Made by a program: the position numbers and the translations under genes. Shown here one piece after another: positions 34,962-47,216 of a stretch of DNA of 64,000 nucleotides. The notes beneath the pieces were generated by a model. That model was given only the letters and a program-made list of their open reading frames with translations. It searched no databases and was not told the DNA's origin. Position 1 is the stretch's first letter; the number at the start of each line of letters is the position of its first letter. This stretch comes from Coix lacryma-jobi var. lacryma-jobi (taxonomy: Eukaryota; Streptophyta; Magnoliopsida; Poales; Poaceae): NCBI GenBank assembly GCA_009763385.1, contig VDCT01000849.1, positions 62,001 through 126,000 of the forward strand, in the 5' to 3' direction.

Positions 34962-35929
34962 GTCTGCATAACCCCCCTTAACTATTGAGCGTCGACTACT
35001 TCACTCTCAAACTATAAAACCAGATGTTTTATCCCCTGAACTTTTCAAAGCCGTTCAAATAACCATATGAGACGGTTTTAGACCGTGTTTTTGCTACAGT
35101 AACGTGGTTTTATTATTTTCTTTTTTTATTTATTTTAGTTGAATCTTTGAAAAATCATAGTAAATCAAAGAAAAATCATAAAATAAAAAATTTAATTTTG
35201 TTGGACTCCATATAAGTCGATCTACACAGTGAACATATAATATAGTATACTTTAGAACAAAGTTTTTGCTGTAAATTTAGATATATGTTTTTCTATAATT
35301 AATTAGAAAATTTCATAGATGCAGTTTCTTTCATCCAATGTGATGAATTTTTTTGTGGTGAGCTAAAATTATTGTATCCTTACACTGTAATAAAAACTTC
35401 ATACTAATTGGATCATGTATAACTTAGCTATAAATTTTTTTAGATATAACTTAGCATAAACTTAAATAAATCTATACCTAAGTCATACATACTTGATCCA
35501 ATGAGTACAAATTTTTACTACAGTTCAAACATACCCTAATTATCCAATAATAAAAATTTCATCATACTTGGATAAAAGAAACTGCATCTATGAATTATTC
35601 TAATTAATTAAAGAAAATCATAAACATAAATCTACAACAAAAACTTTGCTCTAAAGTATACTATATTATATGTTCATTGTGTAGATCTACTTATGTGGGA
35701 GTCTAACAAAATTAGATTTTCTATTTAATGATTTTTCTATGATTTTTTAAAGATTCAGCTAAAATAAATAAAAAAGGAAAAAAGATAAAAGTACGCTACT
35801 ATAGCAAAACCACTTTTTAAACCGTCTGAGGGGGTTATTGACCGGTTTTTGAAAAGTTCAGAAGGTAAAATATTTTATTGTTTGGGAATGAAGTAGTCAA
35901 TGCTCATAGTTGAGGGGGGTTATGTAGAC
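34962..35929. mobile_element. 968-bp fold-back element with arms of about 480 bp
   Basis: The left end GTCTGCATAACCCCCCTTAA and the right end, reverse-complemented, GTCTACATAACCCCCCTCAA begin two long arms that stay complementary almost to the centre near 35450. Shared words include TTTTATCCCCTGAACTTTTC / its complement, AAACCGTCT, GTATACTTTAGAGCAAAGTT and TGCAGTTTCTTTCATCC. There is no coding capacity. Long inverted-repeat elements of this type are usually related to Mutator-like or other DNA transposons; no duplication was identified with certainty. Confidence 0.8.
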
Positions 35930-36360
35930 GTTTTCCTTTACAATTTATAGAATATAAGGCAAAGTAATGCATAACTTTTCTTTTTATTTTATGCATATTT
36001 TGTCATTATGAAAGATATATAAAATAACCCTTTTAAGTTGAGTGTAAATCATCCACATATAAAGTTATACATGGTAAATTAAATTGGCCCTTAAATAGAT
36101 GTCTAAATAGTACCAATATAAGATGACATGAAAAAACTAACTAAAAGGTTATGTTATATATCTTACCAATTATTCTCAAATAAAAGTAAGAATAGAAGTC
36201 ATGTGTCATCATGCATGTTAAATTAACGTGCATCCATTAAGCTAAGCCAAATATTTATTTTAATAGTTTAGCGAGCATAGAAAAATAGTTCAACAAACAT
36301 GTGCCAATGAAATCATCAACAATACACTTTACAATAATATACTCTATAATAATAAAAATT

Positions 36361-37040
36361 AGTTGGCGCATATTTAATCATAACCATATCCTTGAATGAA
36401 ACCTATTAAGCTCAAACCAATATCGAACTAACAAGCCCTTCTACGTTATCCCTGCGACAATGGGCAATGGGGTCTACCTATCGGCAATATAATTACGTCA
36501 CATGAGTGTGTAGCTGGTGCACAGCTCAAGTAATTAATCGTGAGCGAGCACTAGTAGTACTCGCTCCGTCCACGAAAGAATCGATTCCTAGAATCCGTGT
36601 CAGTCAAACATTTTAAACTTTGACTAACTTTATAGAAAAGGTAATAACATTTATGGTATAAATAGACATATTATGAAAATATACTCTATTGTATATCTAA
36701 TGATACAAATTTGAGATCATCAATCTTGATAGTTTTTCTAGAAATTCAGTCAAAGTTTAAAAAGTTTGACTTAGGACAACTCTAGAAATGTATTGATTGT
36801 CAAAATTAAAAAAGGGAGTGTTCATTATGAAGACCCTAGTAAGTTGGCGCATATTTAATCATAATCAGATCCTTGAATGGAAACCTATTAAGCTCAAAGC
36901 AATATCGGATTAACAAGCCCTTTACCGTTATCCCTGCGACAATGGGCAATGGGGTCTACCTATCGGCAATATAAATTCGTCACATGAGTGTGTAGCTGGT
37001 GCAGCTCAAGTAATTAATCGTGAGCGAGCACTAGTAGTAG
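36361..37040. repeat. Direct repeat of about 200 bp flanking a MITE
   Basis: Copy 1 (36361-36558) and copy 2 (36842-37040) both run from AGTTGGCGCATATTTAATCA through CCTGCGACAATGGGCAATGG and TCACATGAGTGTGTAGCTGG to GAGCGAGCACTAGTAGTA. They differ at scattered bases and small indels. The interval between them is occupied by a Stowaway-like element. Confidence 0.88.
36560..36820. mobile_element. Degenerate Stowaway-like MITE
   Basis: It begins CTCGCTCCGTCCACGAAAG after TA and contains the usual internal words (AAACTTTGACTAACTTTAT, its complement near 36755). The right end AAAAAAGGGAGTG is decayed. It sits exactly between the two direct-repeat copies. Confidence 0.6.
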
Positions 37041-39750
37041 TACGTCCTAGTACTGGCTGCTGGCAGTGGCAATTCTTTTTTTTTTCCTCCTGATGCTACA
37101 ATCTCTTTCGTTCTCGGCCGAGGAAAAGGCGAGCATGCTTTCTAGGAAATCTGTTCCGGCGGGGAGGAGCAGGCGAAAAGCCGCATGGTACTCGCGTCAT
37201 AATGGCGTGGCGATGATCTCAAGCGCACGCGGGCCCCAAGCCCATGAGCATGGCCTCATGGCATGCACGCATGGGACATACTCCGATTCACTAAGCACGA
37301 GCCGAGCTCGGTGGTGTCTGGTGTGGTGTGGTGTGTGGGCTGGTGGCATCACCACCACCACCTCTGATTCACACTCCACGATGTGATCCATCCGTCAGCT
37401 CAGTCCGCCGTCTCACTGCCCACACAAACGATAATACTAGTACTACCACTTGGACCTCATCTCTCCTCCATACCATCAGCAGATACTGGCATTTTAGGGC
37501 AGCTGAAAAGGCGAGCAAACCATTCCAACTAAACCAATGACGTCAGTTAATTAAACCATAGAAGAAGCGTGGCCGAGAGAGATTTGCCGGCTGACATATG
37601 TGAGGAAGGAGGAGCCGTCGGCGTCCGGGGCCGGCACGACGTGCTGAGCAAAAGCTCGACAGCGTGACGAGCCAGTGGTTCGATCGCCTGACAGGATGCT
37701 GTACGCCACGCCCCACGCAGCAGCGATGTGCGCGCGCAAGCGCAACGCAAACGAGTTGGGAACAAAAAGAGGAGCGAAAGGAGGCAGCATGAGAAGGACC
37801 AACCGCGCACAGTGTGACACAGCTACAGCCACGGCACGGGCACGGCCGCACGGGCACGGGGGAAGCCAAAGCCAACTTTCTGCGCCCGACCCGGCCAGCC
37901 ACTTTTCGTCCTTTCGCGAGCGCGATCTTTTGCAGGTTCTCCATCCTGTTGGTATTGGCAACGAGCCTAACGAACCCAGCCCCCCAAGCCCAAACCGACC
38001 GAGACGAGAAGAGAGACGGAGGAGGAGAAGGAGACGGAGATCAGATCGCCGCAGCGGCCGAGGCGTCGCGCGCGCGGGCGGCCGTCTCCCGGTCCGGCAG
38101 CTGCAGGCGATATTCCTCAGAGAGCTGCTGCGTGCGAGCCGCGCCAGGGCACGCCGTGACCGGGGGCGGCATGGCAGCCTGCGGGACACAATCATCCGGT
38201 CGCGCCTCGGGCCGCGCGCGCGCGGAGCACGGCACGAGAAAAAGAACGGGGGCGAGAGGGCCGCGGAAATAACTGCGACACGAGGCGGAGGCGTGGCCTG
38301 CCAAAAAGGCCGCGCGCCGACGGGCGGACACAATCACGCGCCCACGCAGCGCAGCGCCAGCCCAGCCCGCCGCGGGCGCGGCGCGATCACCATTCACCCG
38401 GGGTACCCGGACGAACGAGAACGAGGTGGGCGAGGCAAAGGCCATGGAGCTGCTCCTGGCTCGGGTTCGGCTGCTTCGGCAGGGAGTGGGGGGACGAGGC
38501 CCCGCCGTGCGGCCTGCGCCTTTTGCTCCCGGGCACCCGCCGGCTCGGCTGGCTCGCTCGCGGCGCGCCTGGTAGCCTGGTAGTACTCTCCGTAGGCTCT
38601 GCCCGCCCATGCCCCCTGCCCCTTCCCCTTCCCTTTCCTAGCCGATGGATGGCTACGAGTAGGAGGCTCTCGGGGTCGAGTCGAGGCCTCGAGGGGCTTC
38701 GTCCGGTCGGTGGTGGGCACGCAGCGCCGCGCTGTTCCCTGCGGCCGCAGCACGCCGGAGCGGAGTGCCTTTTTCCATTGACTGCTCCGCAGCGCTGGTC
38801 GGCTTTATGCTCGGCGCGGTTGGGCTCGGGGTACTTGGGCTGCGTTCGTTGCCTGCTTGGGCTGGGGGTCCACGGCCCCGCCGACGCCGAGCCATCACGG
38901 ATTCACGGAAGGTTTCGAACTGCCCCCCTTGAATTGTCAAATCGCAGGCGAGGCTTCTGTTTCTCAACCTGATGCTCCAACCTCTGCTCAGCCCTCCTGC
39001 GGCGCCGTAAAATCTAATAGCAATTTCTAATTCACGGATCTGCATTTGTTAATAAAAATAACGGGCAATTTACTGTTGTTTTGACTGCACATTATGTGGA
39101 TTCGACGCATCGATCACACTGGAATATTGCACCAGCTAACGAGCTACGAGTATCTGTCTCGTGCTCTTCCATCCTTTTTTTAATTTAGCAAGGGATATAA
39201 CAAGTGAAGACTGCATACCGTCTGGAAGCGGTATGTAACTTTTCTACCTTCTCCATTTAAAATCACAATAAGGTATTTTAGCTTTTCTACTCGGAAAAAA
39301 AGGTATTTTAGCTTTTCTAAATACCTTGTTTGTGTATATATCTAGATATAGGATATATATCTAATTATATAGAAAAGGTTTTATATCTAAAAAAAAGCTA
39401 AAACATCATATAGAATGAATGAAGTATTATTTACTTTGATTCAATTAGTGACCGATGTTGTTGCAAGCAATCTGTTGTTTTTTCAACTTATTATCGGAAA
39501 TATATCAAAACACAAAACAAAACACATCTTCTTACGAAATGTGTTCATGTCATGTGCGCCCTCGTATCGCTTTTGTTACTAAGATTCAGATTAAGAATAA
39601 AAAGATTATTCCAAGCCGAACATAAAAAGAATCTTCAGAATATTTTATTCGAAGAAAGGATTTCAATAACATTGATGGCCATTTAGAATGCGGGATCCTT
39701 TTTCCATTTTCTATACATTTTCTGCAAAAAAAAAAACGCAATTATATGAA
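37041..39750. other. GC-rich island without a supportable gene, then AT-rich DNA
   Basis: From about 37.5 to 38.95 kb GC and CpG content rise sharply and long ORFs appear in every frame. None shows a recognisable domain, and the proteins are Arg/Pro/Ala-rich as expected from composition. A promoter/5' UTR of an unrecognised transcript or an eroded gene is possible. After 39 kb the DNA is AT-rich, with an imperfect repeat GGTATTTTAGCTTTTCTA at 39.27 and 39.30 kb. Confidence 0.4.
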
Positions 39751-39753
39751 ATA

Positions 39754-40505
39754 CTACTCCGTATAGGAAAAAGAAGTCGTTTTGGACAAGATTTTGGTCA
39801 AACATTGGGAATATAGATTATGAATAACTTTTAAGTTATTGGATTTTAAAATATAAAAGCTACATGAATAGATTTGTATTGACAAATATTTTCATAAAGT
39901 ATACATATATTATTTTTTAATAAATATTTTTATAAAAACAATGAGTCAAAGTTATACTCCCTCCGTATCGGGCACACAGTGGGCCGCTGGTGAGCTCTGC
40001 TAGTGCTAGCTCTAAGTCAACCTATCCAATAGTACTAACTATTAGCAATAGCTCATAGTATAATTAGGCCCACATTTCATTCACACATGATCTTGGAGTG
40101 TGTGTATGAGCCTAGCTCTTGAGCAAAAGCTAACTCTTCTCTTTCTCTTATTAAAATATGATAAATATTCTAAGAGCTAGCTTATGAGTTAGCCATTGCG
40201 GCTGCCGTCACAATAGAAGACGTTTAGGATAGCGATACGGTCTTCAAAGCATAACTTTGACTATTTATTTTTAAAAAATATTTGTTGTAAAGTAGTGTAT
40301 ATATTTACTTTTATGAAAATACTTTTCAAGATAAATTTATATATGATTTTTACATTTTAAACTCAATAATTTAAAAGTTATTCATGATTTATATTCCCAA
40401 TGTTGACCAAAACCTTTTCCAAAACGTCTTCTATTTACGATACGGATAGAGTATTTGGAGACCATGTCGTTATCCAAAACGACTTCTTTTTTTATACGGA
40501 GGGAG
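39754..40505. mobile_element. Inverted-repeat MITE split by another insertion
   Basis: The left arm (39754-39958: CTACTCCGTATAGG, AAGAAGTCGTTTTGGA, CATTGGGAATATAGAT) is complementary to the right arm (about 40245-40505, ending TATACGGAGGGAG). TA flanks both ends. The centre, about 39965-40215, is a different sequence with its own near-inverted words (CTAGCTCTAAGTCAACC / GCTTATGAGTTAGCC), so a second small element probably inserted. Confidence 0.65.
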
Positions 40506-41111
40506 TACGTATCTATAGATGCCTGTGTTTGCAAAAATAAACGGATTTATATGAATATGTGAGTATTAAGCTAGTCCTATACGGAGTACAATGTTAGACA
40601 CAACAATGTTGTCAAAAAAAAAATGTTAGACACAACAATCAATGACAAGTGACTCTTGTCCTACATGCCTAATCACGTCCCTGTTCTATGCAAAGCATAT
40701 ACGGAGTACACACAGCAAGTACTCTCCTACCAATAAACCTTTCAAAAAAAATACCCCTACAACTATAATACCATGAAACATCTACAGTACTTGAAAAAAA
40801 AAATCTTTAGAAAGACAACAGGCTGGCCCCTGGCTAGTGTACTGCCGTACACGAGCCCCCTTGGATGGCTGGCTGGCTCGCCGTCTCGGCGCCACTACCG
40901 TGGCGCGGCCGCCAAAAGGGCTCGATAAAAAGGCGCCCCCCACAAAGCCGTCGCCGTGCAGGGTGGCCACGAGCACCCGGCTTAAAAGGCGACGCCCATT
41001 TGACCGAGAGAGAGCGAGAGCAGTCGGAAGCCACCTTCGCCTGCTTCGCCAGTCCACCACCACCACCAACCTCCGAGCCCAAGAAGTCAAGAACACTCCC
41101 AACAGCGGAAG
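40506..41111. other. 5' flank of the bHLH gene
   Basis: About 600 bp. The distal part is AT-rich; the last 250 bp are GC-rich. A TATA-like CTTAAAAGG lies near 40980, about 130 bp before the proposed start codon. No other regulatory site can be supported. Confidence 0.35.
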
Positions 41112-43683
41112 ATGTGGGACGGCGGAGGCGTCGAGCACGGGAGCCAGGACGCCACGCATCAGCTGCTCCCGTGGCTCGGCGCGGCGCCGTTCTCCGAGCC
41201 GGCGGCGGTGGCGGGGCTCGCGCCGCCATGGGGGCTTACGCCTGCGACGGCGCGTCGGCGGCGATCGGGCGGCGGTTCGGCTCGTCGACGCGGATGCGGC
41301 GGGCGCGGGACGGGGGCGGGGTGTTCGGCTGTGCGGGTTGACGCGGTGGCGCAGCAGCAGCAGCAGCGCGTGGCGGAGGGGAGCGGGAAGGCTGTGGTGT
41401 CCGGGCTGCTGGGGAGCTTCAGGCGGAGCTGGGGCGGATGACGGCACGGGAGATGATGGACGCCAAGGCCCTGGCGGCCTCGCGGAGCCACAGCGAGGCC
41501 GAGCGCCGCCGCCGGCAGCGGATCAACGGGCACCTCGCCAGGCTCAGAAGCCTTCTCCCAACACACACCAAGGTGATCACCGGATTGATTCGTGCCCCGT
41601 TTACAATCCAAATCCATCACTATATATATCTATAATATAATGAACATACACTATCTAACTTGCTAATAAAGTAATAATCACAGAAAATTAACGCATAGCC
41701 ATTTTGGTGATTTTGATACCGGCATCGATCTTGTTCGTCGATCGCCATCGTTCTCATCGGTGCAATCGTCAACGGATCAACTTGGCTAAGAAGTTGGAAG
41801 CAGTTCCATATAAGTACTATAATGAAACAGTCACGGATAGATGAGCATTCCCTAGGCGGCTAGGCTATATAAGCGAGATAAGAATCATGGCTGGTTGGCC
41901 CGCATGAAAACTACAAGGCTAGCTATAAAGGAGTATTTATAGGAGTATATTTTGACTGATTATTTGGTCTTGTGTTAGAAAGGCAAATAAAGCTAATGTT
42001 AGTTTGAATCAATTTGACTTGGACGTAGAGCTTAGATATAGCTCTGAGAAAAGTTGTAGTTCGCATCATTACATGATGAAGCTGCTTCCAAGGATCTAGT
42101 ACTTTCCTACAGGCTTGAGGTGTTTCCCTCTACCTAACGTCATGCATTAGTGCTACTGGTATAAAAACTATTCCCTCCATCCCTAAATAACTGTCGTTCT
42201 CGCTTCCCGAGAAACTACTTAAATTAAATACATATTTAAAAATATTAATATTTGTGCTACATAATTAATATAATTAGAAAGATCTTTAATCTAGTTTTTT
42301 AAACAAATTTATTTGAAGATATAAATATTATCCGTATTTTAACAAACGTAGTCAAACTTGTGGCACGAACACCAAAAACGACACTTAAAAGGGACGGAGG
42401 GAGTAGTATTGTATTACAGGGAAAGGATAAACTTAAAAGTAGTATATAGTGATAGTATAGTAATATATATATCCATATACTAGTATAACATCTACACTAT
42501 TTAACGTTATAAACGATCTTGGTGCATGTTAACAAGTGGTGGGCATTGCTAATTATTAAGTACTAGGCAGGGCGCACCACGCCCAAATTAAACTCCTGAC
42601 ACGACAGAAGCGAGGAGGACGACTGAGGCTGAGGCAGCACAAATTTCATACACGGAAGCCGCTGCTGTTGTTCCTGCTTGGGCTACAGGGGAAACCGGTG
42701 ACTTAAAACCCCTGTGCGACATGACATGAATGCGTTTGTGTTACACATCGTGTCAGGGCTGTACGACACCTACACGCGTCTACGTAGTAGGATAGTGTAA
42801 AAGCTCGAAAGGCCATACAGCAGTAGTATGTGTATGCAGAGAGAAAAGCTGCACAGCGAGCGAGAGTACCGCAATTCTTCCAGGCCTTTTCTCCACGCGC
42901 TCACACTCGATCATTTCACTAGTGTGAGTGCGCCACCCTATTCGGAGGTCTAAACGAGACTAGTAATCATCATGCTCCTTTGAGATAATAATGTTACGTT
43001 TCATGCAGACAGCAGACTGTTTAGAACCGTACCACTCGTGTGATTGTATGTACTTGTCTTCGCACGCGTGAATGCAGACGGACAAAGCGTCGCTGCTGGC
43101 CGAGGTGCTCGACCACGTGAAGGAGCTGAAGCGCCAGACCTCGGCGATGATGACGATGGCCACCGTCGGGGGCGACGACGGAGGTGCTGCTGGGCCAGGA
43201 GGGCGGCCGGCGCAGCTGCTGCCGACGGAGGCCGACGAGCTGTCCGTGGACGCCGGCGCTGACGGCGCCGGGCGGCTCGTGGTGCGCGCGTCGCTCTGCT
43301 GCGAGGACCGCTCCGACCTCATCCCGGACATCGTGCGGGCGCTCGCCGCCCTCGGGATGCGCGCGCGCCGGGCGGAGATCACCACGCTCGGCGGGCGCGT
43401 CCGGAGCTTGCTCCTCATCACTGCGGACAGCAGGGGAGCGGACCAGGGGCAGGCCGACGACGACGAGGGCGGGCATCGGCCTGACGCCCCCGTGCACGGC
43501 GGCGACGGCGAGCGCACTGCCTCGCACCGGAGGCACGAGTGCATCGCGTCGGTCCAGGAGGCCCTGCGCGGCGTCATGGACCGCAGGACGGCGAGCAGCG
43601 ACACGTCGTCGTCTGGAGGCGGCGGGGGGAGCATCAAGAGGCAGCGCATGAACTACGGCGCGCAAGAGCAGTGTTCGGTGTAG
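41112..43683 (+). CDS. bHLH transcription factor, TMO5/bHLH30/bHLH106-like
   Basis: Exon 1 is 41112-41572 and exon 2 is 43079-43683; the 1,506-bp intron is GT-AG and splits the bHLH at its loop. The basic region SHSEAERRRRQRIN has the Glu and Arg that read E-box DNA. Helix 2 is DKASLLAEVLDHVKELKRQ. Exon 2 continues into an ACT-like domain (DRSDLIPDIVRALAALGMRA, ITTLGGRVRSLLLI) and ends with a Ser/Gly-rich tail and KRQRMNYGAQEQCSV. Related proteins are nuclear regulators of growth, vascular development or stress. Exon 1 starts MWDGGGVEHGSQDATHQLLP, but the bHLH is in another frame. Near 41412 a G run in CTGCTGGGGAGCTT is one base shorter than needed to join SGLL to ELQAELGRMTAREMM. It is either a sequencing error or a real lesion. 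Confidence 0.8.
42171..42403. mobile_element. Stowaway MITE in the bHLH intron
   Basis: It reads TTCCCTCCATCCCTAAATAA to TAAAAGGGACGGAGGGAG, 233 bp, flanked by TA. It is nearly the same sequence and same orientation as the element at 57071-57302. Confidence 0.88.
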
Positions 43684-44164
43684 CACACACACAAATGTTC
43701 CAGACTTCCAGCAGCATATGAGCGGCGTTTATGCATAAACGCATATATGCAAGTTATTTAGCATAGCTATTACTAGTAGTACAAGTTTAGCCATCGTCGT
43801 TTCAAGCCTTTGGCGCAATGGCGCCTTGGTTTCTCTTTGGGTATAATGCATGGTGCGGTGCATCATCAGTGCATGCCTGCATGCACGCGATGTGTCGACT
43901 ATGTGCGTGGCAGCGATAACTTGAGGTGCAGCCATTCAGGGGGGGAGCGTTTTATGTATCCCTTTGTATGTTCATGTTGCCATGCTCAAGGTACTGATTA
44001 CTGAATTCTAGGAATTTGGGGAAAAAAGGAGGCATGTGCTCAATATCTGGGATTCTGTGTGTTCAACGGAAGGTGTATTGGTGGGGTGGCATGCTGCATT
44101 CCGTTCCTTCGTAACTTATGGCTGGGGGTGGAGTAGTTCCCTAGCTCTTTTTTAATACGGTTAA
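43684..44164. other. 3' flank of the bHLH gene
   Basis: About 480 bp, likely containing the 3' UTR. No further gene is seen before the MITE at 44165. Confidence 0.5.
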
Positions 44165-44343
44165 GAGCATCTCCAACCGTTTGACATTTTTCGTTTGGCA
44201 TATTTAGGAATTTGCCAAGTCTCAAATGGATTTGACAAAGGTGAAAAGACTTAATCTCCAACCGTTTTGCATTTTATTTTGGCAAATTCCAAAATTGTGG
44301 AAACGGCGGCGGCGCGGTTTCTCGTCGCGCGCGGAACAAAGGC

Positions 44344-45607
44344 TGTAAGTGCAATCAAGCCCTAATTGTGGGTTTTGGTGATAATGACCACACATTGGAG
44401 AACTAATGAGATTCATGAAGTTGATAAGCAGGTTATGAAAGAAAGGATGGTGTATGTACGTTGGTGGACCCTCATACTACATTTCATCGGATCCGGACTC
44501 AAAGTGATATATCAAGCTTTTTCATTTGAATTTGAGTTATAGGAATGTCGTACTATCAAGGGGGGAATGCAAATACATTGCTATGGCTGAATGACATGTG
44601 CTCAACCAACCCAAGTCATCCATGTTTCTAACCAAAGACAGCTGCACTGAATTCCAATCCAACCCTGTCTGATTGGTAGGCGCGGCAGTGCCGCTCTTGT
44701 CGCGACAGTGCTGGGCCGCGGCACTGCCGGGCTTCGGCCGGCACTGCCGCGACTTATTGTAACCGTTGGCAGGGAGGAGATATTTACTCCATCTCCCTGC
44801 CACCCCAACGGTTATCACGACCATAACTCGTCACCTACCTCCAAACAAGCTTCTCTCTTTCCCATTGAAGGCTCTCAACTCCCCTCTCACCAATCCTTCG
44901 ATTTCCATTGATTCCAGGTGATTGAGAGGCTTAAACCTTCATCAAAGAGAAGCCCTAGCTGAGATCTACTTCCTAGAGCACTTGATTTGAGCCATAGCCG
45001 GGGATTTGCTTTTATTACTCTTGGGTTCTTGGAACCCTAGCCGGCTAGGCGTCACCCTAGAGCCTTGCCAACTTGTGTGGCGGCCTAGGGAGGTTTGTAA
45101 TCGATTGTTCAGCTAGTATTATTACCTTCACCTCAAGGATTTGGTTCCTTGACTTGAGAACGAGGTAGAGTTGCAAAGCTCATGACCTAAGTGGTCAACC
45201 TCAACAACGTGGAGGTAGGCAAGCCTTGGTGGCGAGCTGAACCACGGGATAAATCGCTTGTCTCTTGTGCTTGCTTAGTTCATTCTTCATATTCATGAGC
45301 TTGTGTAGAATTTAGGGTTTGACCCGATCTACTTTATTCCTCTTATTTGGCTTGGAGTAGTTGGTTCTGCTGGTTCATAGAACTTGTTGTAGCATTTCTA
45401 TTCATATAGAATCAGTTAGTTGTGGCTGGATTTCGAATTGCAGCTTCTGGTCTCACACTGCGCGGCAGTACGCGCTGGGGCCGGCAGTGCCGGCAGCGGC
45501 AATGACGAGCACAGAGCGGTAGTGCCGGGCTTATCTAATTAAGTTTTGAGCTGTGATTTTTGACAGGCCTATTCACCCCCCCCCTCTAGGCCACACAGGT
45601 CCTTACA
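44344..45607 (+). repeat. 5' LTR of the 44-56 kb SIRE element
   Basis: 1,264 bp from TGTAAGTGC to GGTCCTTACA. The end carries CCTATTCACCCCCCC, shared with the other SIRE LTRs here. Two islands of GGCAGTGCC-type words lie at about 44683-44750 and 45460-45532. Confidence 0.93.
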
Positions 45608-45609
45608 AG

Positions 45610-45621
45610 TGGTATCAGAGC
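45610..45621 (+). other. Primer-binding site (initiator-Met tRNA)
   Basis: TGGTATCAGAGC two bases after the LTR end, identical to the standard plant Copia site. Confidence 0.92.
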
Positions 45622-45655
45622 CTGGTCTCTCAGCAGCACTTCACTATGCGAGAGA

Positions 45656-47216
45656 ATGACCACCGACGGAGGAACGGGTAACGTTAGCGTTGTGCAACCC
45701 ACACCTGAAGTGGAAATGCACACCGCTAGCAGCAATGAAAGTCTCTCCACAACAAGTGAGAAGGCACCTCCTCAAATGAGTGTGTCGGCCAGAGAGCTCG
45801 CAAGAAGAAAGGAGGAAAGAAGATTGAGAAGAGAAGCTAGAGCCAAAGCAAGAGAAGATGCAGCGGCTCTCAAATCAAGAGAAGAAAGGCTCAAAGAAAA
45901 GAAGAGAGAAGGATTAGAAGAGAAGAAAGAGCCAGAGAAGAGAAGAAAAGAAGAAAGGAGGAAGAGCTCCAAGCAAAGAAGAGTGTGAACTGAGTGATGA
46001 CTCAAGTAGCACCGAAGATGGAGATGATCACTTCTCTACACACTTAAGGACAACAAGAAGAAGGAGAGATGAAGAAGTCATATAAAGAAGTATCCTTTAA
46101 CTATTCTTCTATGACTAACCATGACTCTAGGCCTCTCATCAATGTGCCCACGAGCAAGTTACCTCGTTTCGACGGGACTAACTTTGCCAAGTGGAAGCAC
46201 ATTATGAAGACCTATCTTATTGGTCTCTATCCAGGTATTTGGGAGATAGTGCACAATGGACTTGAAGCACCGGTTGATCCAAAGAGCCCCACTCAAGATG
46301 AATTCCGCAACATTCATCTCAATGCTCAAGCCACTAGTGTGTTGCTTAGTGCCTTGGATGGTGATGAGTACAACAAGGTCATGGGAGTTGAGGTTGCAAA
46401 GGAGATTTGAGACACATTGCATGTAGCTCATGAAAGGGGTTGACAAAGTGAGGCAATCCAAGATTGACTTGTTGATGGCTAAGCTCAACCGGTTTGTGAT
46501 TTGTGATGGTGAAGGTCCACAAGAGATGTTTGATAGGATGGTGATTGTTGGTAAGATTAGAGAGCTAGGTGGAAATGAAATCAATGATCACAAGGTTGTG
46601 AAGATCATGTTAGAGGCATACTCACCTAGGAATGAGACCGTAGTGACATTGATTAGGGACAAGAAGAAGTTTGAGCAATTCACACCTAGTGATGTGCTTG
46701 GAGGATTATCACATTTGATATGCAAAGAGAAGAGGCAAATGAGAGAAGGAAGCTTGGAGAGTTGCAAGCTAGGCTAGATGGGATGAAGATCAAGGATGTG
46801 GCACTTAAGGCTAGCAAGCCATCAAGGCAAGCAACATCAAGCAAGGCAAAATCAAACAAGCAAGCCTCTACAAGCAAGCCCAAGCAACAAAAGAAGAAAA
46901 TTGAAGTTGAGGACAACACATCATCATCTTGTGGAAGTGAAAGTGATGGTGAAGAATTTGAAGAAATGGTGATATAGCTCTTTTCATGAGAAGATACCGC
47001 AAGGGGCTCAAGAAGGAAGGTTACAAGTTTGTAAAGAGAAGGTTTCCAAACAAGAAGAAAAGAACTTGCTACAATTGTGGAAGCACCGATCATTTCATAG
47101 CACATTGTCCACATGAGAAGAAGGACAACTTCAACAAGGGCAAGAAAGATGACAAAGGCACTTACAAGAAACACAACAAGAGATACATGGGAGAAGCTCA
47201 CATTGGACATGAATGA
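45656..47216 (+). pseudogene. SIRE gag, frameshifted
   Basis: The first open piece (45656-45988) is a Lys/Arg/Glu-rich leader with ARELARRKEERRLRREARAK, probably coiled coil. The gag core starts in 46069-46410 (VPTSKLPRFDGTNFAKWKH, GLYPGIWEIVHNGLEAP) and stops at 46410. It continues in 46430-46777 (VRQSKIDLLMAKLNRFVICD, VVTLIRDKKKFEQFTPSDVL), then in a Lys-rich piece, and in 46986-47216 with the knuckle CYNCGSTDHFIAHC. Gag packages element RNA. Four or more frame breaks prevent a full product as read. Confidence 0.85.

Noticed and set aside
34534..36360. Helitron
   Set aside because: Some words resemble Helitron 5' ends but no 3' hairpin with CTRR end or A|T insertion site could be found.
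37551..38610. Long overlapping ORFs on both strands (up to 302 codons)
   Set aside because: All are Arg/Ala/Pro-rich, overlap in every frame and show no domain; explained by GC composition with few stop codons.
41159..41620. Antisense ORFs opposite the bHLH exon
   Set aside because: GC-rich shadow frames of a recognised exon with conserved basic region and splice donor on the plus strand.
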